Source of the DNA: Turritopsis dohrnii
Lineage: Eukaryota; Cnidaria; Hydrozoa; Anthoathecata; Oceaniidae
Direction of reading: 5' to 3'
DNA: 64,000 nt
Assembly: GCA_027922465.2 (NCBI GenBank)
Contig: BQMF02000500.1
Coordinates: 186,001 to 250,000, forward strand
Part shown: piece by piece, positions 46,665 through 54,837 of the stretch
Layout: the number at the start of each line of letters is the position of its first letter
How positions within the stretch are numbered: position 1 is the stretch's first letter
Notes under the pieces: model-generated
What the model saw: the letters and a program-made list of their open reading frames with translations, nothing else
Database searches by the model: none
What the model was told of the DNA's origin: nothing
Translations under genes and position numbers: made by a program

Positions 46665-47903
46665 TCAAACAAATTCTCCAGCTTCATATGTGACACCTTC
46701 AGTCAACTCATTTGAGTCTTGCTTAGTTTTTTTATGTCCCCGCAGAATTTTATGCCTCTTGTGTACAGGTTCACTACTTTTACGGGTTTTGTTAAAAAGT
46801 CGCTTTGCATTCAAAACCTGACAGTGTTTTTCCATAAAACGGCCTGGGTTCATTCCAATGGCTTTAAAAATCTCAATGGAACTTTTCCTGCCCATGTTAT
46901 AATATGCCACTGCATCGTAAGTTCCAAATTTTAACTGGGTCAGCGAGACATACACATTTTTCGGCACACGTTCCCAAATGAGGCCGTTAAACGCCTCATT
47001 TTGGTTTTGCGTCTTCCCATGGACGCATTTTTTCAACAGACTGTCACTACTTAAGTCCTCATACATAGGTTTCACATACTTGATGACATTAATGGGTAAA
47101 CCAGGTCCTGGCTTGTAGGTTTGCTGACCAGTCGCCTTGTCCCGCTTGAAACGGCACCAACTTTCTTTTCCATCAGGACAATGGCCGTGATAGTCATTCA
47201 CTCTTGATGAAGCCACATGGAATAGGGAAGCATATATGCTTTTTTTCATTGTTTCAATATTTGAGGTGGAACTGATTGCAATGCCAAAATAATTTTGCAA
47301 TTTGTCTATGATTGCATCGGTTAAACGCCCACGCCCACCAAGACCTTTGCGAGCTTTTTTTAAATTACGACACCTATTGCCCACACGCTTCTGAATGTGG
47401 CCCACACATTCAAGTTTTTCGACATTTCGACCAGGGTAAATATTCTCAATGGAAGAAAAGGCTTTACTATCTCCATCCCCAAGATATTTCGAATAGCATA
47501 ACTTTCTTTTTTCAACACTTCGCTTAAAAATGCGGGTAGCCCCAGTGATTTCCATTCCTCCTGCACTTCCGGAATGGTTCAGTTTACATATATGGTTTGC
47601 TTGCCACTTTTCAAATTTATCAGGGTTTGTCTTCTTGATTTTCTCATGATTTTTGCATCCCTTACAATACCGGCTCATAACTTCTGTGTCGATAATTTTT
47701 CCAGAGTCAAGGGACATGGCAGTGAAACAACCGTTCAATGATGAAAAACCTCGCCGTTGCCATGTACCGTCACAGGAAACACTGGTATCAACAATTTCAT
47801 CAGATGAAGGATTCAACTCAGCAGCAGCTTTGTTCATGGAACTCTCAGCAACTTCTTCAACCTTTTTCGCAATAAATTTCATAGAATGGTCAAAGTTTTT
47901 CAC
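46665..47903 (-). CDS. Mutator-like/Kolobok-type transposase, N-terminally truncated
   Basis: A 412-codon open frame. SCDGTWQRRGFSSLNG near residue 43 carries the first catalytic-type Asp. Next come CKGCKNHE (CxxC), HSGSAGGMEITGA, YLGDGDSKAF (likely second Asp), ECVGHIQKRVGNRCRNLKK and KGLGGRGRLTDAII, then HGKTQNQNEAFNG (likely Glu). The tail is basic. The family normally has about 200 more residues ahead of this. A 24-codon remnant starting MGKTDRVKFSTRRRPKRRF lies just upstream in another frame (47974-47900), so an internal deletion joined the extreme N-terminus to the catalytic half. The frame opens at GTG with no natural start. It acts by DDE cut-and-paste, and this copy is probably inactive. 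Confidence 0.82.
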   Translation of the reverse strand: MKNFDHSMKFIAKKVEEVAESSMNKAAAELNPSSDEIVDTSVSCDGTWQRRGFSSLNGCFTAMSLDSGKIIDTEVMSRYCKGCKNHEKIKKTNPDKFEKWQANHICKLNHSGSAGGMEITGATRIFKRSVEKRKLCYSKYLGDGDSKAFSSIENIYPGRNVEKLECVGHIQKRVGNRCRNLKKARKGLGGRGRLTDAIIDKLQNYFGIAISSTSNIETMKKSIYASLFHVASSRVNDYHGHCPDGKESWCRFKRDKATGQQTYKPGPGLPINVIKYVKPMYEDLSSDSLLKKCVHGKTQNQNEAFNGLIWERVPKNVYVSLTQLKFGTYDAVAYYNMGRKSSIEIFKAIGMNPGRFMEKHCQVLNAKRLFNKTRKSSEPVHKRHKILRGHKKTKQDSNELTEGVTYEAGEFV

Positions 47904-48025
47904 AATTGATTACCACTGAACCTTCTTTTTGGACGTCTTCTTGTGCTGAATTTAACTCTATCTGTCTTTCCCATTCCAAAATGTATTTAACCAAAGTATT
48001 TATCAATATATAGCAAAAGATATTA

Positions 48026-48140
48026 TAAGTGTGTTTTTGTAGATGGTAGGGCTCCTATAGTCATATACAGTGTATATACTATAATAGTATATACACTGTA
48101 TATGACTATAGGAGCCCTACCATCTACAAAAACACACTTA
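48026..48140. repeat. Perfect 115-bp palindrome
   Basis: Arms of 57 bp (TAAGTGTGTTTTTGTAGATG...) match without a mismatch around a one-base centre at 48083. It lies upstream of the transposase inside the TTAA element. Confidence 0.95.
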
Positions 48141-48465
48141 GGCAATGTTAGGCAGTGGTGTCAGAATATAGCTTTTCGCAAAAACGCAAAGAAGATAAAA
48201 CAAAGAAGATAATAGAGAAAATTGGGTCGAAAAGGTGGGGGAAAAGCTCAAAATATCCCAAATATCCCAAAATTTTCGCCATTTTTAAACTTTTTTCAGA
48301 AAAATTCATTCTACCTGCCTGTAGAAAAATTTAGATATCTTTTTTCTGAGAAAAGATTTTTGAAAGCAGTAAAAAGGGTCTTTTCCGTAGATAAATTGTC
48401 TATCATTTTCAATAAAAAATTTTTTTTTGAAAATCTAAAAATTTTTGGGGGTAATACCACCTTAA

Positions 48466-48887
48466 TTGTATTATGATCGCCTTTGTTGTCACAAATCCAC
48501 TCTCAAGCCGGGAGTTGTACTTCCACACAGTTAAAAATTGAAGTTGCAAACTTAAGAACTTAAGAAGTCTTATGATCAAAATGGCATAAATTTACTTTTC
48601 TGTTGATATACTCCTACACATTCCATTCCAAAAATAATTTAGTATTTGATTTCTTTTAAACTACAACTTTATTCCATATCACTTTCTGAATTGATCAGAT
48701 TTAAAGATGACTAAAGACTTTAACTAATGAAAAGTTATGTTATAGCCTTGTCAACAAGTTTGATTTCGTTTCATTTCACTTGTGCTTCATCTGAGATACG
48801 TGGCCTAAGTTGTATGAACGCAATTGATTTCTTTTCCTCTCCTCTACATTTTTATAATGGTTTGATTATCTTCAGAACTATTTACAA
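48466..48887. promoter_or_regulatory. Upstream region of the cGAS-like receptor gene
   Basis: AT-rich and non-coding. About 48555-48780 is duplicated at 51693-51960 (ACTTTTCTGTTGATATACT...TTCCATATCA), so the duplicated unit took its upstream region along. No TATA box is clear enough to call. Confidence 0.45.
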
Positions 48888-50612
48888 TTGTCAAAACACA
48901 TGGCCACTTATAAAAGACATAAAAGGGAAAAACCTCTTAAAACTGAAGATGTTGACAATTATAGAAAAGTTGTCGCTGATTTGACTACAGATTTGATGAA
49001 GAGAGTTTCAAATGAAAATGTGATGTTTGCTGGCTACGAAATTCTGCTGTCTGGAAGTACCAGAGAAGATGTCAGGGTGGGAAATCCTTATGAAATAGAT
49101 TATCTTATACAATATACTATCAATGCAGACAAAATCAAAGAGCTTTCATCCTATCCTGGGTATGTGGGAATTATACCAAGCCATGATGATATTATCAGAT
49201 ACCAATCAGTCATGGAAGAAGGTCATTTAAGCTCTAACAAACTCTTATTTACATTTTTAAAAATAGTATTTGATATCACATTTGGAACTGAATATGAAAG
49301 TAAAGAACCTCGTCTTCGGCTCGATCTCCGATACAAGGAAAAAGTTATCAATGAAATAAATTTTCGAAGAGCAATTGATATTGGTGCGGCATTGCCGTTT
49401 AGAGTTATCTTTCCAAAAGGAAGTTTTACATATAACAGTGATGAATCAATAGATATTGTTTTATCTCTTCATTGCAAGGGATATTGGCCAAAATGTGCTA
49501 ATGGATGGAAACGAAAATACCAAGATTTTTTAGAAAGAAAATGTTTTGACTCCATAATTGAATATGGTGTTTCAATGGTATGTAAAGTACCAGTTAAAGA
49601 CACTGACCTTTTTGAAGGTACACCAGAAATGTTCAGATTATCTTTCTCCTTTGCTGAGTCCAAACTTTTTGAATATGTCACGTCTGAACAAAAGGAAGCG
49701 TACAAACAATTGAAGATTTTACGAGAAACACATCTGTCGGACTATATCTTTCTTGAAACTGTTTATATTGGAGATCAATTATCGAAAAGATTTACATCAT
49801 ACCATCTCAAGTCAGTTTTCCTTACTCTGGCCATTGGAAACTACGAAAAGCGTGGAGTAAGAGGATGGTTAGTTATCTTTTTAAAAGAAATCATCGTTTG
49901 TTTGCAAAATCAATCCATCAAACACCATTTTATTGAGGATTTGGAATTACTTGTTAATACATCAATGGAAGAAGAATTACAAAACCTCTTCCAATACAAC
50001 CTAATGACAGACACTGACATTACTTTCAAAGTGTTTAAAAAAGCTGTACCACTAGAATTTTTACTTGACATAGATGATGGTAATGATGACAACGAAAGTG
50101 ACGATGCTTACGACGACAGTGGTGATGACGATGACGTTGATAACGACATTTATGAAAATATTCGTAACGATGACCAAGATGGCAAGGACTATGATAATTC
50201 TAATATTGACGTCAATTGCGAACATGATAACGATGATGGCGTTGTTGATATCATCAATGAAGAACCTGAAAATATCGTCGACAAAGGTGATAGCGACGGC
50301 AAAGAAGTTGACGATGTTGACTACAACGGTGATAATGATATTGATGACGAAAGTGATAGTGATGGAGGCGATAATAAAGAAGAAGAATGCGATGGTGAAT
50401 ACAACAAAGGTTATATGGAGCTTCACACTTGCAAGATTTTAGAAATGATTTTCACTGAAATCTTAGAAACATTACCAGAAGATCTGTCAAAAATTGCTGA
50501 AAGCTGTTCATACAAAGATGTGTTTCAGCAACTTCCTGAGGGTGGTGGCGGAAGCAATCATCAGGGGCAATTTTCCAGGAGAAATTGCCCTACACCCTTA
50601 AACACCTGCTGA
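48888..50612 (+). CDS. Mab-21/cGAS-like receptor with acidic C-terminal tail
   Basis: A single 574-codon exon. The nucleotidyltransferase core is present: LLSGSTRED (GS at 56-57), NPYEIDYLI (E69 and D71, metal ligands) and SIDIVLSLHCKGYWP (D189, third ligand, followed by the family's WP). The helical Mab-21 half follows: MFRLSFSFAESKLFEY, TSEQKEAYKQLKILRE, FTSYHLKSVFLTLA to about residue 350. cGAS-like receptors sense nucleic acid and make cyclic dinucleotides for STING, and the full triad suggests an active enzyme. No cGAS zinc thumb is visible. Residues 396-505 are an Asp/Glu/Asn run encoded by GAT/GAC/AAT repeats, unusual for the family. The last ~16 codons come from a repeat. The start may be Met1 or Met5 (48888 or 48900). 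A decayed duplicate is at 51693-52479. Confidence 0.82.
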   Translation: MSKHMATYKRHKREKPLKTEDVDNYRKVVADLTTDLMKRVSNENVMFAGYEILLSGSTREDVRVGNPYEIDYLIQYTINADKIKELSSYPGYVGIIPSHDDIIRYQSVMEEGHLSSNKLLFTFLKIVFDITFGTEYESKEPRLRLDLRYKEKVINEINFRRAIDIGAALPFRVIFPKGSFTYNSDESIDIVLSLHCKGYWPKCANGWKRKYQDFLERKCFDSIIEYGVSMVCKVPVKDTDLFEGTPEMFRLSFSFAESKLFEYVTSEQKEAYKQLKILRETHLSDYIFLETVYIGDQLSKRFTSYHLKSVFLTLAIGNYEKRGVRGWLVIFLKEIIVCLQNQSIKHHFIEDLELLVNTSMEEELQNLFQYNLMTDTDITFKVFKKAVPLEFLLDIDDGNDDNESDDAYDDSGDDDDVDNDIYENIRNDDQDGKDYDNSNIDVNCEHDNDDGVVDIINEEPENIVDKGDSDGKEVDDVDYNGDNDIDDESDSDGGDNKEEECDGEYNKGYMELHTCKILEMIFTEILETLPEDLSKIAESCSYKDVFQQLPEGGGGSNHQGQFSRRNCPTPLNTC

Positions 50613-50706
50613 GTATAGAAAGATAATAGTAGTTTACATTACATTCACGTTTATTGCGTATATGATGACTTGGTCGTAGCTGTGGGGAACAATAATTTAC
50701 TATTGC

Positions 50707-50739
50707 TATTTATATATATATATAAATAAATAAATATTG

Positions 50740-50770
<31 letters not shown>

Positions 50771-50771
50771 A
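50707..50771. repeat. (TA)n microsatellite
   Basis: Two TA/TAAA-rich runs, the second about 14 TA units. Confidence 0.9.
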
Positions 50772-50873
50772 TTTCATTGACAAAGACACGTAAGTGCTCG
50801 AAATATCTGATACCGACATGTAGTTTTATATATTACTTAAAAGGCTCTCTTAGTTTTGATATATGTATAAATT
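50772..50873. repeat. 102-bp direct repeat, copy 1
   Basis: Identical by eye to 51565-51666 (TTTCATTGACAAAGACACGT...TATATGTATAAATT). The pair brackets the tandem array at 51 kb. Confidence 0.9.
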
Positions 50874-51043
50874 CGCCTTCTATCGTCTTCTATAATCATG
50901 ATGTGCGTCATTCAAACGTAATTTATCGAAACTGGTTTAATTAGCATCGTTTGCCGTATATCAAGCTAAATGTTTTGAAAGAAAGAGAATTTTCGTTTCG
51001 TTTGGACAGTGAATAACACAACAGTTAATTTTTCGTTCGTTAC

Positions 51044-51430
51044 TTTGGTTTAATTTAATTTGGACAGTGAATATCACAAAGTTATCATTTTTGGTTCAAA
51101 ATTACGTCAAAAGTTTGGTTTAATTTAATTTGGACAGTGAATATCACAAAGTTATCATTTTTGGTTCAAAAGTACGTCAAAAGTTTGGTTTAATTTAATT
51201 TGGACAGTGAATATCACAAAGTTATCATTTTTGGTTCAAAATTACGTCGAAAGTCCGGTGAGAGAGGATGAGAGCCTAGCAAACTCTCCTTCGTATTTGA
51301 TTTTTTGGACAGTGATTAACACAGCATTTTGTTTCCGTTCAAATCGTCGAGAAGCTCTGTGGCAGAGAGTGAGAGCCTGGCAAACTCTCCTTCGATGTTT
51401 TATCTTTTGTTTGGACAGTGAATAACACAT
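51044..51430. repeat. Tandem array with TTTGGACAGTGAATAACAC motif
   Basis: Three 70-bp units start at 51044, 51114 and 51184. Diverged half-units then repeat a GAGAGCCT(A/G)GCAAACTCTCCTTCG segment and the GGACAGTGA motif. No coding. Confidence 0.85.
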
Positions 51431-51564
51431 TTTATCTTTTCTTTTGGGACAGTGATTAACATAACAATTCTTTCTATTCAAAGCAATTATCTAGAGGTTT
51501 TACGCACGAGCAATTTTATCTAGTTTTTTAGTATATATACGCCTTCATTTTTGTAGAATTTTAC

Positions 51565-51666
51565 TTTCATTGACAAAGACACGTAAGTGCTCGAAATATC
51601 TGATACCGACATGTAGTTTTATATATTACTTAAAAGGCTCTCTTAGTTTTGATATATGTATAAATT
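51565..51666. repeat. 102-bp direct repeat, copy 2
   Basis: See 50772-50873. Both copies face the same way, about 690 bp apart. Confidence 0.9.
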
Positions 51667-51692
51667 AATGAATACATAGATGTTCAACTACG

Positions 51693-52479
51693 GTTTTAAG
51701 AAGACTTGTAACCAAAATGGCATTCAATAACCATAAATTTATTTTTCTGTTGATATACTTCAAAAGATTCTATTCCAAAAACGATTACATAGCTAGATTT
51801 CATTTAAACTATAATTCATTTTCCATATCATTTTTAGATTAAACAAATGTAAATATTTCTAATATTTCTTTTAGATGAGCAGAGGCTTTTTCTCATTGAA
51901 ACTTGCGTTATAGCTTTTTCGACAAGTAACAGTTAAATTTTATTTCATTTCAATAGTGCCTCATCATAAGTACGTGGTCTTAGTTCATTGACACAATGGA
52001 TTTCTTTTCCAAGACTTTAAATTTAGGTTTATCATAGGAACTTTATGTTTGCACAAACTTTCTGTTTAGGGAAAATTACAGAAGTTTAGGTTGGTTGGAA
52101 ATAATACGTCGCCTTGTTAATCATTATGGGAAATCCTTATGAAATAGATTATCTTATACAATATCATATCAATGCAGACAAAATCAAAGAGCTTTCATCC
52201 TATCTTGGGTATGTGCGAATACTTCCTAGCCAGGATGATAGTATTAGATTCCAACCAATCATTGATGGCCGTCATTTGACCTGTTACAAACTCTAGTTCA
52301 CATTTTTCAAAATGTTTTTCGATATTACGCATGGGACTGAATATGAAAGCAAAAGATTTCGTTGTCACCTTGGATGTGCCATGCAAGGAGAAATTAATCA
52401 ATGAATCAATTTTCAAGGAAAAACCGATTTAGGTGCCGCATTGCCGTTTGATGTTATATTTCCAGATCGCTGTTTTATA
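51693..52479 (+). pseudogene. Decayed partial duplicate of the cGAS-like receptor
   Basis: 51693-51960 matches the region upstream of the receptor. 52126-52479 matches receptor codons from about 64 to 176 (GNPYEIDYLIQY, ADKIKELSSY). The first 60 codons, with the GS motif, are lost. A stop follows codon 60 of the surviving frame (near 52296) and frameshifts follow. A foldback MITE at 52480 ends the homology. Confidence 0.85.
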
Positions 52480-52813
52480 CGGTGGCTCATATATGCCATG
52501 GTAATTTTAAAATTAAGTTATAACTCCAGGTTAGAAGGCTAACTCCAGGTCAGAACGTCTAAATAGAGATTAGAACTTCTAACTCCAGGTTAGAATACCA
52601 ACCCCAGGTTAGAATGCTTAATGAAAATACCTAAGAGAGCATATCGATTCGGTATGCGACATACTGAATACACGGTGATTAAAGACCACCGTTCTAACCT
52701 CGACTTAGAAATTCTAACCTCTATTTAGACATTCTGACCTCGAGTTAGAAGTTCTATTCTAACCTGGAGTTATAACTTAATTTTAAAATTACCATGACAT
52801 ATATGAGCCACCG
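52480..52813. mobile_element. Foldback MITE with long inverted repeats
   Basis: Inverted arms of at least 60 bp with one or two mismatches (CGGTGGCTCATATATG...), flanked by TA (52478-52479 and 52814-52815). The arms continue as diverged CTAACTCCAGGTTAGAA units. No coding. Confidence 0.92.
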
Positions 52814-53172
52814 TAGTTAGTTTTACATGCCATGACTGCCAAATCCGATATCTGCACCCAATTGTTCATGGTGCATTTTATTTACCAAAAATTGGAGAAC
52901 TTTTTAAATTTGGTCCCTAATTTGGGGCCCGAGTTGCCAAATTTTGGTCAAATCTCACAAAGTGATGTTCAAATCCGAAATCAGCATCTTCCAATTGTTC
53001 TTTGTAAAAACTTTTATGAAGTTTGGAGAACTTTTAAATTTTGGTCAAAATTTGACCGGAATTGGTACGATTTCATGCTATGTATTTTCAAAAATGTGAA
53101 GCCACACATTCTTTAACCTTCCATAATACCAAATCGAAGCAAACATATCGTAGTAACTCAAAGTGTTTTAAT

Positions 53173-53381
53173 ATACCGTAACAAGAGTCTTATACCGTAA
53201 CAAGAATCTTATACCGTAACAAGAATCTTATACCGTAACAAGAATTTTATACCGTAACAAGAATCTTATACCGCAACAAGAGTCTTATACCGCAACAAGA
53301 ATCTTATACCGTAACAAGAGTCTTATACCGTAACAAGAGTCTTATACCGTAACAAGAATCTTATACCGCAACAAGAATACG
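53173..53381. repeat. 19-bp minisatellite, about 11 units
   Basis: Unit ATACCGTAACAAGAATCTT with two variant positions (GAGTCTT or GAATCTT; CCGT or CCGC). Confidence 0.93.
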
Positions 53382-53432
53382 TTACGATTGTTACACTAAC
53401 AATTGCTTTATTTTTTGCGTTAATAATAATAA

Positions 53433-53905
53433 CTAGCCGCCAAGGCGGCGTCGCTCGCCGCCCATGTCCACCTTCAGCCTGCGTTGGGTTCACAAAAAAT
53501 AAAATTAAGGATTTGGCAATAATAAGTGTGCCCATGTTGTAGAGCTCGAAAAACTGATCAAAAAAATGTATGGGATCGTTTTGCTACGACCAACCGTTAC
53601 GGAGAAATTGTTGATCAAAATTTTGATGACGTCATAGACCCGTCGCCCCAAAAAATTAGACCCAAATTTTTCGTCACTCTATCGCCTGTATCGCCGACCC
53701 CAAAAAACGTCAGTTATCCCTATTGGTTACCGAGATAATTTTCCCTAAACGTCGCATTCGATTAGGGTCTCAATACAATGGTTTCACACTGACGTTGCAC
53801 AAAATAAAATAAAATAATCACTCTCACAACTCAATCTACCATTTTGCGTGACTTACAAACAAACAGACAGACAGACAGACAGAGAATCGGCTATTAATAT
53901 ATAGA
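53433..53905 (-). mobile_element. Non-autonomous Helitron
   Basis: Read on the minus strand the 3' end is a perfect hairpin GCCGCCTTGGCGGC directly followed by TAGT, giving the canonical CTAG|T Helitron end at 53433. The 5' side starts around TCTCTGTCTGTC (53885) or slightly further out in ATATTAATAGCC. It contains (GACA)n and no Rep/helicase coding. Confidence 0.7.
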
Positions 53906-54837
53906 TAATAAAACGTTTATTTATTCTACCTCTCCTAAAAGGACAGCTGTACGTTTCCACACACAAACGACATTCGTAACAACTGAAAAACTTTGTTATA
54001 GCTACCCTTAAGAAACATCAAGGGGCTTTCATCTTCGCTATTTCAAATAATGCAGCGACCATGTGAATGGTATCAATATTAACTAGCCTATGTCCATCGT
54101 ATGAATTAGGCGAAGTTCTTTAGCTTATCATATTAATGTTGCAGACACAGGCTAGTTTCCAAACCTCGTAGGACCACCTCAAAAGATTTGAAACAAGAGT
54201 TCCACTAACGTGAATAAACAGGACTCCGCAACAGAAGTGGCGTTGTTACCCATTTTCACTTCGTGAGCGGTAAACTTGTTTATAGAAAACAACATCAATG
54301 TATCTGTATATTTCTTATATTAAAATAATAACAGGACACTATGGAAAAGTTCTCTAGTCCTGAAAAGGTTTTTCAGACCATGAAATTTTCTTTTAAATAA
54401 ATGCAGCGTGAATGTGTGTCAATGTTCCATTACTCCATTCTCCGTTCAGTTGATATGTCATTGTCAGACATCATATACACGCCTTCAACGCCCAATAAGA
54501 TAAGCTCTTTAAGGTGAATGGCGTATGGGCGGAAGATAGAGAGATGGTGTAATGGAAACATCGATTATGTTGTCTAGCATAAATAAATATAGAATCTTTA
54601 CAATCTTTAAAATATCCGAAGTTGTACATAAAATATATATAATTTATTCCATCGCAAAATTTATTCCTAATAAAATGCTTAAGAAAATAATTCAAAAATA
54701 TATCGGCGCGAATCCAACACCAGACGTAAGGTTTTCACCCATGGTTTACCGAACCCAACAAAGCCAGTCTCGTAAAGATTATCTTCTTAAAAGAATAAAA
54801 AACAGAAACTGAACGTGGATTTCATTTATTTTGAAAG
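53906..54837. other. 3' flank of UGDH
   Basis: No gene recognised. The 3' UTR and poly(A) signal of the minus-strand UGDH gene should lie just left of 54838. A small plus-strand frame at 54552-54812 has no family features. Confidence 0.4.

Larger units (their letters stand above)
46119..48461 (-). mobile_element. TTAA-target transposon with Mutator-like (Kolobok-type) transposase
   Basis: Perfect 15-bp inverted ends GGTGGTATTACCCCC, each flanked by TTAA (46115-46118 and 48462-48465). It encodes the transposase at 46665-47903 on the minus strand and holds a perfect 115-bp palindrome at 48026-48140. The protein is of the family databases call Mutator-like, yet the TTAA duplication is that of Kolobok/piggyBac. 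I see no 9-bp duplication. Confidence 0.88.

Noticed and set aside
50061..50442. Long open frames on both strands across the acidic region of the cGAS-like gene
   Set aside because: They are shadows of the GAT/GAC/AAT-rich coding stretch; their Met/Thr- and Ile/Val-rich translations have no protein-like character.
53173..53381. CRISPR-like array
   Set aside because: Units are contiguous 19-bp repeats without spacers, in an animal-type genome; this is a minisatellite.
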